From NCBI GenBank assembly GCA_029249445.1, contig JAQWHI010000008.1:1-55119 (forward strand): a stretch of 55,119 nt of DNA, in the 5' to 3' direction. Origin of the DNA: Crocinitomicaceae bacterium (GTDB taxonomy: Bacteria > Bacteroidota > Bacteroidia > Flavobacteriales_D > Crocinitomicaceae). The first letter of the stretch is position 1; each line of letters starts with the position of its first letter. A model generated the notes under the pieces. The model ran no database searches, was not told the DNA's origin, and worked only from the letters and a program-made list of their open reading frames with translations. Positions 16,966 to 26,667 of this stretch are shown here, piece by piece. The position numbers were made by a program, and so were the translations under genes.

Positions 16966-17985
16966 ATGAAAATAATTGTACCAATGGCGGGTAGGGGAAG
17001 TAGATTGCGCCCGCACACATTAACAGTTCCGAAGCCATTAGTGCCGGTTGCAGGTCAGACAATTGTACATCGTTTGGTTCGAGATATCGCTGAGGTAGTG
17101 GCTGAACCAATTGACGAGGTTGCTTTTATTTTGGGTAACCCAGCATTTTTTGGAGAGGAAGTTGTCGCCAGTTTAACAGCATTGGCCAAAGATTTGGGAG
17201 CGAAGGCGTCCATTTACAGACAAGACGAACCTCTCGGTACTGGACACGCAATTATGTGCGCGAAAGAATCCTTATCGGGTCCTGCGGTAATTGCTTATGC
17301 AGATACATTAATTCAAGCAACCTTTGATTTGGATCCCGCAGCAGATGCAGTCATTTGGGTGAAATCTGTAGAACAGCCTGAAGCCTACGGTGTGGTGAAG
17401 TTGAATGATGGTAAAGAGATCGTTGAATTGGTTGAGAAACCCAAAGAGTTTGTCAGTGACCTTGCCGTTATAGGAATTTATTATTTCAAAGAAGTGGGCG
17501 AGTTGAAGGCCGAACTTCAAAATGTATTGGACAACAACATTGTCAACGGAGGCGAATACCAGATCAATGATGGCATCAAAGGAATGATGTCCAAAGGCAA
17601 AGTATTTAAAACAGGCGAAGTAGATCAATGGATGGACTGTGGAAACAAAAAGGTAACAGTTCAAACCAATGCCCAAGTGCTTACCAATGAAATGAACAAA
17701 GGTGTAAATACGGTTCATACATCGGTACAATCATCAAATTCAATTGTTGTTCCACCCTGCTATATTGGTGAGGGAGTTGTTTTAGAGAATTCGATTGTTG
17801 GCCCTTATGTCTCCATTGGAGCGGGAACAAAAATTTCAAGCAGCGTGGTTTCAAATTCTATTGTTCAGCACAACACATCAATATCAAACTGTGTTTTAAA
17901 AGATTCAATGATTGGATCATATGTAAAATACAACGGTTTGGCTCGAGATTTGAGTATTGGAGACTACACACAGATCGATGAGTAA
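16966..17985 (+). CDS. Sugar-phosphate nucleotidyltransferase
   Basis: Transfers a nucleotide to a sugar 1-phosphate for glycan precursor synthesis. The ATG at 16966 starts MKIIVPMAGRGSRLRPHT directly; the frame is open six codons upstream. The Rossmann-like N-terminal domain has the GxGxRxRP motif and PKPLVPVAG, then GTGHAIMCA. The C-terminal part (about 250-339) has hexapeptide-like repeats of a left-handed beta-helix (PCYIGEGVVLENSIVGPYVSIG and following). The combination resembles glucose-1-phosphate thymidylyltransferase-like or GlmU-like enzymes; the sugar and nucleotide cannot be assigned. The last eight bases overlap the next gene (ATGAGTAA). Confidence 0.88.
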   Translation: MKIIVPMAGRGSRLRPHTLTVPKPLVPVAGQTIVHRLVRDIAEVVAEPIDEVAFILGNPAFFGEEVVASLTALAKDLGAKASIYRQDEPLGTGHAIMCAKESLSGPAVIAYADTLIQATFDLDPAADAVIWVKSVEQPEAYGVVKLNDGKEIVELVEKPKEFVSDLAVIGIYYFKEVGELKAELQNVLDNNIVNGGEYQINDGIKGMMSKGKVFKTGEVDQWMDCGNKKVTVQTNAQVLTNEMNKGVNTVHTSVQSSNSIVVPPCYIGEGVVLENSIVGPYVSIGAGTKISSSVVSNSIVQHNTSISNCVLKDSMIGSYVKYNGLARDLSIGDYTQIDE

Positions 17986-19690
17986 AATTATTCAGACATT
18001 TCTCGTTGTTTTCATGCTCGCATCGTGCGGGGTGAAAAAAGTTTCAAAAGAAACAAGAATTCTTGTTTCCAAAATGGAGCAGAAGCACATACAAACCTTT
18101 CACGAAGGATTGAGGCTGAAGACCAGCGGTCGCTCAGAGGAGGCAATAGCAAAATTTGAAGCTTGCCTCGAACTCCGTCAGGATCAAGACGCAGTCTATT
18201 ATGCTCTGTCTCAACTTGAACTAGAAAGAGATCAAGTTGAAAAGGCTGCGGAGTACATTAAAAAGGCTGCAGCGATTGACCCAGAGAATACATGGTACAT
18301 TCAGGAGCTGGCATACATGTATTTTGAGCGGAGCGATTATTCAAATGCACTGGTACGCTTCGAGCAGCTTCTTGATATTGAACCACAAAATGTGGATTGG
18401 CTCTATGGTTATGCAGAAGTACTTGTAAAAAGTGGTCGTAAAAAAGAAGCCATTCAAGCCTTAAATAGAATGGAAAATCGAATTGGGAAATTTTCGCAGT
18501 TTGCACTTCAGCGTTACGATTTATATATGAAAATGAAGGACGAGCAAAGTGCCGAACAAGAGTTGCTTCGTGCGAAAACAAATTTCCCAAAAGACGCCAA
18601 TGTTATCGCTTACTTGGTGGACCATTATTTTAAAACAAAAAATACAGAGAAGGGGGTTTCCATGCTAAAAGAACTCGTGGTGGCAGATCCAGACAACGGA
18701 AGAGCACATTTGGCACTGGCCGATATATACCAACAACGCGGCAATATGGAGAAAGCCAACGAAGAACTGAAGGCGGCGTTCCGATCGATAAGCTTGGATG
18801 TAAAGACGAAAGTAAACATCATGAATAGTGTTCGTGAATCCAGTTTTAAGATTGATGAGGTCATGTATGAATTGCTTGATATTTTAGTTACTACACATCC
18901 AAATGATGCGCTTGTGTTTATGACACAAGGCGATTACCTTCTCGCAGCCAAAGATGAAGCTGGTGCGTTAGATGCTTACCGAAAGTCCCTTGAGTTGGAC
19001 CCATCTGAGTATGCTGTTTGGAATCAAGTATTGTTGATGGAATACCAAGAGGGTGAATTTGACGAATTGTATGCGCACAGCAAAGAATGCAAAGAGCTAT
19101 TTCCGACAATGCCTACTGTATTTTTGATTCATGGAGTAAGTTCCAATCAATTAAAAAAATATGATGAAGCCACCGAATCACTAAGTTACGGGATGGAGTT
19201 GGTGGGCAATGACCGTGCGCTAAAGGCTGAATTTTTAGGACAATTGGCAGAAGCTCAGTTTGGAACAAAGAACATCATGGAAGGGATTGAAAATTACAAA
19301 AAAGCCATCCAACTTGATGCACAAAGTTTGCTACTTAAAAACAATTTTGCAGCAGCTCTTGCAGAAGTTGGAAAATCGCTTGATTTGGCAGCGTCTTTGT
19401 CGAAACAAACAATTGAACAATCGCCAGAGAATGGGTTGTATCATGACACATACGGATTGATCTTATTTAAGAAAGGTTCATTTGAAAAAGCGAAAAACAG
19501 TTTTGAACGTGCATTAGAATTGGAGAAGGATGACCCATATATTACTGAGCATTTGGGCGATGTATATTATAAGCTAGGAGAAGAAGCTGCTGCGCTTTTG
19601 CATTGGGAAAAAGCACTTGAAATGGGGTCAGAGAATACAGTTTTGGATCAGAAAATAAAGGATAAAAAGTACTATGAACCAATTGATTAA
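17978..19690 (+). CDS. TPR-repeat lipoprotein
   Basis: The ATG at 17978 overlaps the previous stop and gives a lipoprotein signal with lipobox LASC (Cys17). The 570-residue product is almost entirely tetratricopeptide repeats, for example around 38-170, 210-270 and 420-560, with the W/L-G-Y-A-P spacing visible in IAKFEACLELRQDQDAVYYA and in AKNSFERALELEKDDPYIT. TPR lipoproteins act as scaffolds at the membrane. It is translationally coupled both upstream and downstream (17 bases shared with the DUF4292 gene), so it probably works with the DUF4292 and EnvC-like products. Confidence 0.9.
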   Translation: MSKIIQTFLVVFMLASCGVKKVSKETRILVSKMEQKHIQTFHEGLRLKTSGRSEEAIAKFEACLELRQDQDAVYYALSQLELERDQVEKAAEYIKKAAAIDPENTWYIQELAYMYFERSDYSNALVRFEQLLDIEPQNVDWLYGYAEVLVKSGRKKEAIQALNRMENRIGKFSQFALQRYDLYMKMKDEQSAEQELLRAKTNFPKDANVIAYLVDHYFKTKNTEKGVSMLKELVVADPDNGRAHLALADIYQQRGNMEKANEELKAAFRSISLDVKTKVNIMNSVRESSFKIDEVMYELLDILVTTHPNDALVFMTQGDYLLAAKDEAGALDAYRKSLELDPSEYAVWNQVLLMEYQEGEFDELYAHSKECKELFPTMPTVFLIHGVSSNQLKKYDEATESLSYGMELVGNDRALKAEFLGQLAEAQFGTKNIMEGIENYKKAIQLDAQSLLLKNNFAAALAEVGKSLDLAASLSKQTIEQSPENGLYHDTYGLILFKKGSFEKAKNSFERALELEKDDPYITEHLGDVYYKLGEEAAALLHWEKALEMGSENTVLDQKIKDKKYYEPID

Positions 19691-20483
19691 GTACCTCGGA
19701 ATAGCGCTTATATCACTTTTTATGGTGTCGTGTTCAAAGAGCACAATAGGTGAGGTGGTGGTACTTCCCAAAAAGAAGTCCAAAGAACTTATGGCGGTTT
19801 TATCCGAACTTTCCAATCAAGAATACGACTACTTTTACTCGAAGATTGCAACAAAATACAAGGATTCGACACAGTCTGTTTCGTTTAAATTGTCGGCTCG
19901 TGTGATTGCCGATACCGCAACCAATGCGCTGATTACTTTTGCACGGATTCCCTTTATAAATATAGTACTCACCGAAGATTCGATCACATATACTGATAAG
20001 TCGAAAAAGTGTTATTCGGCTGAAAGCCTCAGTAGTTTGAAAGAACAATTCGCTGTTGATTTTTCATTGAAAAACATTGAAGAGTTATTGATCGGTCTGC
20101 CTTTGGCCTACGATTCGAAAAAAAAATATTTTCAGCTGGAGTCGAACAATGGAAACTATATCATGTGTTCGCACTCGAAACGTGATCTCAAAAAAATAGA
20201 CAAGGGCCAACTTGATGCTATGGTGCTATGCTATACTCTTTCAAAAGATGCATCACAATTGGAATCAATCTCTTTGGTGCGTCCAAGAGAGCAAACAGAG
20301 ATCACAATTGATTACAGAGAAAGACAACTTATTGATGGGTATTTACTCCCGAAAAAAGTAGGTGTCCGTATTTTTTCAGCTCAGGGAGAAGTGACAATTG
20401 ATATGGATTACAAAAAAACGCGAATCAATCAAATCGAAAGTATTCACTTTATAATTCCAGAAAATTATGGGGTATGTGAGTAA
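19674..20483 (+). CDS. DUF4292 family lipoprotein
   Basis: 269 residues with signal and lipobox FMVSC (Cys20). The rest is mainly beta-strand with the pattern of DUF4292, a Bacteroidota family of LolA/LolB-like shape; the central FARIPFINIVLTEDSITYTDKS and the GLPLAYDSKKKYF segment are typical. The molecular role is unknown. A lipid or lipoprotein carrier function is only suggested by the fold. It overlaps the TPR gene before it and the EnvC-like gene after it by 17 bases each. Confidence 0.85.
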   Translation: MNQLIKYLGIALISLFMVSCSKSTIGEVVVLPKKKSKELMAVLSELSNQEYDYFYSKIATKYKDSTQSVSFKLSARVIADTATNALITFARIPFINIVLTEDSITYTDKSKKCYSAESLSSLKEQFAVDFSLKNIEELLIGLPLAYDSKKKYFQLESNNGNYIMCSHSKRDLKKIDKGQLDAMVLCYTLSKDASQLESISLVRPREQTEITIDYRERQLIDGYLLPKKVGVRIFSAQGEVTIDMDYKKTRINQIESIHFIIPENYGVCE

Positions 20484-21741
20484 ATTGTTTTTATTTTTCT
20501 TTCTTCTAAGTACTTCGGGTTTGTTTGGACAGACTTCAAGTGATAAACTAAAGAAGGAGCAGGCGCGTTTGGAGCGGAAAATCTCAGCGACACGAATGCT
20601 ATTGAGCAAATCCAAAGACAACACAACTTCATCATTGAATGACCTGAAGGTAATTGAAAATCAGATTCGTTTTCGAGAACAATTGTTGAAGAACTACGAC
20701 AATCAAATCCGAAGTGCTGAATTGAAGGTAGCAGATAAAGAAAGGCGGATTGAGGAATACACGGAGAATGTGAATCGTTTGAAGAGACAGTATAAAAAAC
20801 TGGTGTTGTATGCCTACAAGCACCGGAACAAATACGGCAAGATGATGTTTGTGTTTTCTTCGAAAAGTTATTACGAGGCAATGAAACGAAATGCCTATTT
20901 GAAGCACATTTCTGAAATGCAGCGAATGCAGTTTATTGTGATCCGTCAACACCAAGAATTGATCAAGGAAGAGATTGCAGTTATTGAGCGAGAGAAACAA
21001 CTGAAGTATGAGGTGATTGCTGATAAGAAATTGGAGCGTGAGGCGATTGAAAAAGACCGCATCAAGCAGGAGTTGATTTATCGTGTATTCAAGCAAGAGG
21101 AAGAGATCATCCTCGCCAAGTTGAAAGAAGAAGAAACGAACCGACAGCGATTAAAAAGCAAAATTGCGGCAGCGATACGTCGAGAAATTGCCGAGGCGGA
21201 AGCACGACGAAAAGCCGCAGAAGCCGCAGCACGAAAAAACAATAAGGGTTCCAATACATCTGCAGATGCATCCTCAAGTGATGGGTTTAGAGAAACTGCG
21301 GAATCACGTGCGTTAAGCAAAAGTTTTGAGGGGAATCGTGGGAAATTGCCGTGGCCAGTGAGTAAGGGAAGTGTCTCGGAGAAGTTTGGGAAAAATCCGC
21401 ATCCGACATTGAAAAATGTAACAACGAACAACCGAGGAATCGATATTAGCACTCCGAAACGTGCTTCTGTACGTGCGGTATTTGATGGTGAAGTTACGAG
21501 TGTGTTGAACATACCAGGAGCTGGGAAAGTGATCATTATAAAGCATGGAAATTACCGGACGGTATACAGCAACCTGCAAGATACGTATGTCAAAGCTGGA
21601 GACAAGATATCAACCAAGAAGAAGATAGGTTCGCTCCTTATAAAGTCTGGAGAATCAACTTCAGTGGTTCATTTTGAAATACACAAAGTGAACGGCAGTT
21701 CAGTCACATGTTTGAATCCTTCCCTTTGGGTTGCGCATTAA
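20467..21741 (+). CDS. EnvC-like LytM (degenerate M23) murein hydrolase activator
   Basis: 424 residues: signal peptide ending near SGLFGQ, a long coiled coil (about 25-260, Lys/Glu/Arg-rich), a Ser/Asn linker, then a LytM/M23 domain (about 300-424). The zinc site is not intact. The first His is Asn322 (NRGIDIS), Asp326 is kept, the YxHL His is Asn369 (VYSNL), and the HxH pair has become Val400 and His402 (VVHFEIH). The domain therefore probably does not cut peptidoglycan but activates an amidase, as EnvC does during cell division. It is the last gene of the coupled TPR-DUF4292-LytM trio. Confidence 0.9.
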   Translation: MGYVSKLFLFFFLLSTSGLFGQTSSDKLKKEQARLERKISATRMLLSKSKDNTTSSLNDLKVIENQIRFREQLLKNYDNQIRSAELKVADKERRIEEYTENVNRLKRQYKKLVLYAYKHRNKYGKMMFVFSSKSYYEAMKRNAYLKHISEMQRMQFIVIRQHQELIKEEIAVIEREKQLKYEVIADKKLEREAIEKDRIKQELIYRVFKQEEEIILAKLKEEETNRQRLKSKIAAAIRREIAEAEARRKAAEAAARKNNKGSNTSADASSSDGFRETAESRALSKSFEGNRGKLPWPVSKGSVSEKFGKNPHPTLKNVTTNNRGIDISTPKRASVRAVFDGEVTSVLNIPGAGKVIIIKHGNYRTVYSNLQDTYVKAGDKISTKKKIGSLLIKSGESTSVVHFEIHKVNGSSVTCLNPSLWVAH

Positions 21742-21937
21742 ACAATTCCAAGGGGCACAATTTTACATAAATGGCCTTTATAGGTTCATCGATTAATTTC
21801 AAAACGAATACAGAATAGGATGTTAAAGGGGCTGTTCTATATGGTTATTTGATTCAATTAATTGTTTGTAGTTGTTTGAAAATGAAAGTAATTGTGTAAT
21901 ATTAAGGAACGATTACTCAAATTAACTTTTCAAACAT

Positions 21938-24007
21938 ATGAATCTAAGATCTATTTCTCTAGCTATAGGGATCATGCTTTTTGGCCAATTTGCTTTTGGT
22001 CAATATTATTATTTAACAGGGTCTGGAGATACACCGGGTGGATTGAATCAAGATCCAGCGTATCCTACTGGAGGGGGTCAGGTTGGCGGCTGGAGTTCCG
22101 TTCTAGGCCCATCAGTAGGAACACCAACTTGGTCAGCAGATCAAACCATTCCATTCGCATTTAATTTTAATGGATCACCAGTAACGACTTATAAAGTATC
22201 TTCAACTGGAGTTTTGACCTTTTCGACCTCAGCAGTTGCAGTACCCGGAGCAACTCCGGCAGCTTTGCCTAGCGCATCCATTCCAGACAATTCTATTTGT
22301 GCATGGGGTTTAGAAGCTTCAGGATCAAATGACAACGTGTCAACAAAAACGTTTGGATCGGCAGGAAGTCAGCAAGAGTGGATTCACTTTAGCTCGTGCT
22401 CAAACGGTTCGATTGGATGGTCTTATTGGTCGATTGTCCTGGAAGAGGGAACCAACAATATTTACATTGTTGACCAAAGAAATACGACGGGAACTGGAGC
22501 CTTGAGTGTAGGAATCCAGATAGATGCAACTACTGCATTTTCAGACCCAGCTTCTCCAGCAGTAGATGCTACAGCAGGATCAGACTTCAACAGTGTCGAT
22601 GATTTTTACTATACCTTTATTTACGGTACGCAACCATTGAACGAAGTGAAATTGGTGTCTTTTGATTTGTTGTCCTACGTTGCAACGGGAGGAACAGATA
22701 TTAGTGGGACCGTTCAAAATTTGGGTGCAGATCCGATTACTTCACTCTCTGTTACTTGGAACGATGGAACAGGGGCAAACCAAGACAACATACCAGTTTC
22801 TATTCCGACGAATGGAACTTATACGTTTACAAGTCCAACACAACTTGCCGCTGTTGCTGGTCAATCCTATTCGATTGATTTAAATGTCACGTGTGCTGGA
22901 GATGCTGATCTTACCAACAATGATGCAACAACATCGACTGTTGCATTGACTCAGCTTCCTACGAAGTACGTTGTGGGAGAAGAAAAAACAGGAACGTGGT
23001 GTGGATGGTGTCCGAGAGGAGCCGTAGGGCTCGCAAATATGGAGTCTGTCTCAGATTTTATTGGAATCGCAATTCACAATGGTGATCCAATGACTGTTTC
23101 AGCGTACGATAATAGTATCGGGACATATATTCCTGGAGGTTATCCTCGTGGCGGAGTCGACCGCGTTGCAGATGGAAACCCTGCCGCTGCAAATTTCTTA
23201 GCGATGCACAATGCACGTGTAAGTGATATCGTACCGTGTGATGTGAAAAACTTAAGCGCTGTATATACTGGAAGCACAGGAAACATAGTTGTATCTGCAG
23301 AGTCAGAGTGGTATGGAACGGTTTCTGGAGATTACAGGTTTTCATGTGTAATTGTAGAGGACGATGTTGTAGGGACTGGAAGTGACTGGAATCAAGTAAA
23401 TTATTACAGCGGTGGATCAAACGGAGTCATGGCTTTTCCTGCAGGAGTCAATTTTGCTTTTGATTTTTCTACAGCGGGTGATCCAGTAGATCCTTTGGAA
23501 TTCGGGGGATACGATCACGTAGCCCGTTATTTATCGAGTAATGACATTCTTGGTGATGCTGGAAGTCTACCGGCTGGGGCAGTGCCATTGGGTGTTCATT
23601 CACATACATTTGCTCCAATTCCAGCTTCGGTAACAAATGATTTAGAGAAATCACATGCGGTTGTTATGGTTGTAAATAGTACAACAGGTGAAATCTTAAA
23701 TGCTTACAAAACAAGTATTACAGGAGACGTGAGTGTAACGGAATTGGACAACAATATGGAATTGAAATTGTTCCCGAATCCAGCAACTGACGTCGTGAAT
23801 GTTTCGTTTCAACTGCAAGACGCAGCTGATGCTATTGTAACCGTTACGGATGCTCTTGGAAATACAGTAATGGAATCAGGAGTTGCCTCTTTAGATGGAG
23901 GAGAAAATCATGTAAAAATTAATGCCACTTCCTTGCCAAGTGGGTTCTACTTTGTGAATCTTCATGTTGCTGGAACTGTTGCAACGCAGCGATTGGTTGT
24001 TCAATAA
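21938..24007 (+). CDS. Omp28-related secreted protein with T9SS sorting domain
   Basis: 689 residues with a signal peptide (MNLRSISLAIGIMLFGQFAFG) and a long Thr/Ser/Gly-rich, strand-rich N-terminal region. An Omp28-like thioredoxin-fold domain begins near 335, with a CxxC pair at Cys355 and Cys358 (TWCGWCPRG). The last about 80 residues form a type A T9SS sorting domain, starting LKLFPNPATDVVNVSF and ending QRLVVQ. The protein should cross the outer membrane through the type IX system and be attached to or released from the surface. It stands alone, with about 195 bases of intergenic DNA upstream and a terminator downstream. Confidence 0.92.
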   Translation: MNLRSISLAIGIMLFGQFAFGQYYYLTGSGDTPGGLNQDPAYPTGGGQVGGWSSVLGPSVGTPTWSADQTIPFAFNFNGSPVTTYKVSSTGVLTFSTSAVAVPGATPAALPSASIPDNSICAWGLEASGSNDNVSTKTFGSAGSQQEWIHFSSCSNGSIGWSYWSIVLEEGTNNIYIVDQRNTTGTGALSVGIQIDATTAFSDPASPAVDATAGSDFNSVDDFYYTFIYGTQPLNEVKLVSFDLLSYVATGGTDISGTVQNLGADPITSLSVTWNDGTGANQDNIPVSIPTNGTYTFTSPTQLAAVAGQSYSIDLNVTCAGDADLTNNDATTSTVALTQLPTKYVVGEEKTGTWCGWCPRGAVGLANMESVSDFIGIAIHNGDPMTVSAYDNSIGTYIPGGYPRGGVDRVADGNPAAANFLAMHNARVSDIVPCDVKNLSAVYTGSTGNIVVSAESEWYGTVSGDYRFSCVIVEDDVVGTGSDWNQVNYYSGGSNGVMAFPAGVNFAFDFSTAGDPVDPLEFGGYDHVARYLSSNDILGDAGSLPAGAVPLGVHSHTFAPIPASVTNDLEKSHAVVMVVNSTTGEILNAYKTSITGDVSVTELDNNMELKLFPNPATDVVNVSFQLQDAADAIVTVTDALGNTVMESGVASLDGGENHVKINATSLPSGFYFVNLHVAGTVATQRLVVQ

Positions 24008-24027
24008 TTGAATTCAATGAAAGTTGA

Positions 24028-24056
24028 AGGCGTTCCATTTGGAGCGCCTTTTTTTA
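24028..24056. terminator. Shared terminator between convergent genes
   Basis: AGGCGTTCC (24028-24036) pairs with GGAGCGCCT (24041-24049), with one G-U pair and an ATTT loop, followed by seven T. It ends the T9SS cargo gene. On the minus strand the stop codon of the ligase gene overlaps the T-run. Confidence 0.8.
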
Positions 24057-25496
24057 TACGTGCTTTTTTTGATTTGCCTCTGGCAATTGTGCCTCGAGCG
24101 CAATGAAGATGGCTGCGATGGTCCAAATTGGAACTGCTGCTTTGTCTGTGTCTAAATAATTGTTTAGAATCCCATGAACAAAATAGGTAGCGAGCGACAT
24201 GATCATTGCGAGCAGAAGTGTTCGGGTTTCTTTTTCTTCTTCTGGCCACCTTTGATACAAGGTAATGCCTTTATAAAAGAGTGCCGCAACAATTAAAAGC
24301 ATTGCAATAAGCCCCATAAGTCCCATTTCCGAAAGCGGACCGAGGTATTCGCTGTGCGCATTCCCCATATCTCCGTTTGTTGTTGATATGATTGTCGTGT
24401 TTTCGGGCTCTTGGAACCGCGCATATTGAAACGCATAGGTTCCAGGACCAAATCCAAACACAGGACGCTCGTAGAACATTTCTATGGCACACGACCACCG
24501 GTTGAGACGTTCAAGATTTGAAGCATCCGTAGTTACGTTTGTCGCACTTTGTAATTTTTCTCCAAATTCTTCTGTGGTGTGCTCAAATTTGTTGCGTTCC
24601 AACTCCATTTGAATACTGTCCCAAGAGAGGAATAAAAAGAGCAATCCCGCAACAGCGATCGTAGCAAGTATCGAAAACTTGACTTTCAGTTTAATCACCG
24701 CCAAAACCAGCAGCGCAGCGATAAGACTTAACCATGCAGCTCTTGAATACGAAAAAAACAAACCGATCAATGTAATTGCAATCAGTCCAACCAAAATTAC
24801 ACGAACTAATAGGGCGTGCTTTTTTGAGAAGTACAAACCAAATACCAGAGGTGTCACAAAGGCGATGGTAGAACCATAAATGGTGTGGTCTTTAAAAAAA
24901 GGCCACATCACCCAATGCCCTTCTTTTTCACCAAAACTATATCCTGCGTGGATGATTAAGGTGTATGATATGACAAGTGCCATAGCTATGGAGAACAGCC
25001 AGATGAAGCGTTTGCTATTTTTAATTTCACTGTAGATCAAGGGTCCGAACAAAAGCAGTGGAACAATAAACCACAATTTTGCGAGTAGGAATTTAAAGGA
25101 AGCGACAGGGTCTGTGCTTGCAATTGATGTCACAAACACCCAAAAAAGATAGAAGCCTACGGCCCAGACAATCGGACTTTTCCATACATAATTTGGAACA
25201 AGCGGCTTTCTCATTTGTTGCATGACGAGCAATAGCATTAGTCCAAAAAGAAGTGGCTCAGTAGGGAGGTACAAACCAAATCCATCGACATATTCTTCAA
25301 TGTTTACCGAAAGAGGTGTGAGAAAAGCGAGTGCTAAAAATACGTATTCTGTGAAGTATACGGCAAAGAAAACAGCCATTAATCCAATTGGAGCAAGCGC
25401 AAATACTGCTTGATCAATCCAAGTCAAATAACAGCACCATGCGGCATAGAGTAGGCCAATGCCCAATACCCATTTGTTATTTCTGAGTTCTAGCAA
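24054..25496 (-). CDS. O-antigen ligase family protein
   Basis: 480 residues, about 10-12 membrane helices, with a large periplasmic loop between about 290 and 380. That loop carries the Wzy_C/WaaL pattern: LERLNRWSCAIEMFYERPVFGFGPGTYAFQYAR, followed by the AHSEYLGPLSEMGLMGL segment with its conserved His. Family members join or polymerise undecaprenyl-linked glycans in the periplasm. The start is a TTG that follows directly on the stop of the chain-length gene, without a gap, so the two are one transcript. Confidence 0.88.
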   Translation of the reverse strand: MLELRNNKWVLGIGLLYAAWCCYLTWIDQAVFALAPIGLMAVFFAVYFTEYVFLALAFLTPLSVNIEEYVDGFGLYLPTEPLLFGLMLLLVMQQMRKPLVPNYVWKSPIVWAVGFYLFWVFVTSIASTDPVASFKFLLAKLWFIVPLLLFGPLIYSEIKNSKRFIWLFSIAMALVISYTLIIHAGYSFGEKEGHWVMWPFFKDHTIYGSTIAFVTPLVFGLYFSKKHALLVRVILVGLIAITLIGLFFSYSRAAWLSLIAALLVLAVIKLKVKFSILATIAVAGLLFLFLSWDSIQMELERNKFEHTTEEFGEKLQSATNVTTDASNLERLNRWSCAIEMFYERPVFGFGPGTYAFQYARFQEPENTTIISTTNGDMGNAHSEYLGPLSEMGLMGLIAMLLIVAALFYKGITLYQRWPEEEKETRTLLLAMIMSLATYFVHGILNNYLDTDKAAVPIWTIAAIFIALEAQLPEANQKKHV

Positions 25497-26492
25497 TTAT
25501 TCAGCTTTTCGGAGCTCTGAAATGCGATCTTTTAGGAGCAATGCAAAAACCATAAAGATGAAAGTTCCCAATGTGGCAAGCAATACAATGATCATTCGTT
25601 TTGGCTTGTCTTTTTTGTCTGCTACTACTGCCGATTCAACAACGAACTTGTGATTGAAGTTGGTATTGGCATCGGATTCAGATTGCTCGTAGGAATCTTC
25701 AAATTTTGTCAATTTGACGATACGTTCATCGCGTTGCATTTGAAGCCCATCGTATTCTGCACCGTGAAGTAGGTTGATGTCAATTTGTTGTTTGAAAAAC
25801 GCGCGATCTTCGGCATTCTTTGATTCGTTATAGGCTTGAAATAAGTTGGCACGACCTTCTACGGGTACAACACCTATTTGTGAAAGCGTATCTAGTTTGA
25901 GTTGGAGTAATTTCTTATCATTTTCAAGTTGCTCTTTTTTCCGTTTGTTGATCTCAAAAGCTAAAATTGTTCGCTCTCGAATCATTTCATTTTTCACGGT
26001 GTCGATTAGATCAACAATTTTGTTTGCAATATCTGCTGCCATTTCCTTGTCTGGGTCTGTCACATCAATTTGAATTGAGCCGTATCGTGTACGAGTGAAC
26101 AAAATATGATCGTCATAGGCTTTGCCCAATTTGTATTTTTTATTTGGATCGTCTTTGCTGATTTCCCAGTGCTCCAATAAGTCAAATTGTTCAACGATTC
26201 TGTTGCGAATACGTGATGATGCTAAAATCTGAACCAATTGTTCTGCTTGTTCTTCCTCTCCAAAGTCCATTGCGGCAGCTTTGGCATTTCGTTGTTCTGA
26301 AAAGGAAACTGTATTTGTGGCTGCGGGGAATACAATTGCTGTTGATTTGAACTGAGGTGTTAGGAGCAATGAAACTACTACAGATGCTACACAGGCGATT
26401 GCTGTGACAATTCCAATAACCTTTCTTTTCCTCCAAATGAACAACAATAGATTTTGCCTTTCTTGATCCAATTCACTTGTATTTGTTCCCAT
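25497..26492 (-). CDS. Wzz-type polysaccharide chain-length determinant
   Basis: 331 residues. A membrane helix near 29-50 (VIGIVTAIACVASVVVSLLL) is followed by a Pro-containing start of the periplasmic domain. The large central part is helical and coiled-coil-like (about 150-230, rich in Lys/Glu/Leu), and a second helix near 299-319 precedes a short basic tail. This is the Wzz/polysaccharide co-polymerase layout. No C-terminal tyrosine kinase domain is attached. Its pairing with the adjacent ligase supports a role in controlling glycan length. Confidence 0.88.
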   Translation of the reverse strand: MGTNTSELDQERQNLLLFIWRKRKVIGIVTAIACVASVVVSLLLTPQFKSTAIVFPAATNTVSFSEQRNAKAAAMDFGEEEQAEQLVQILASSRIRNRIVEQFDLLEHWEISKDDPNKKYKLGKAYDDHILFTRTRYGSIQIDVTDPDKEMAADIANKIVDLIDTVKNEMIRERTILAFEINKRKKEQLENDKKLLQLKLDTLSQIGVVPVEGRANLFQAYNESKNAEDRAFFKQQIDINLLHGAEYDGLQMQRDERIVKLTKFEDSYEQSESDANTNFNHKFVVESAVVADKKDKPKRMIIVLLATLGTFIFMVFALLLKDRISELRKAE

Positions 26493-26510
26493 GACTTAAT
26501 TTTAGTAGCG

Positions 26511-26518
26511 CAAAGTTA
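26511..26518 (-). promoter_or_regulatory. Candidate -7 element of the wzz-ligase operon
   Basis: On the minus strand this reads TAACTTTG, a perfect TAnnTTTG box, 18 bases before the start codon. No TTTG is seen at the expected upstream distance. Confidence 0.45.
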
Positions 26519-26667
26519 AGATTTCTAACCGAGTGTTATAACCTTCAATTTTTGATTTTATTATATCTGACACTAAATATTGGTTCTTTCATCAATGTGT
26601 AGGAGTATTAATTCGGTCAATCTAGTCATTTTCCGTATGTTTACCACTCGAAAATCAGGAAGTATAC

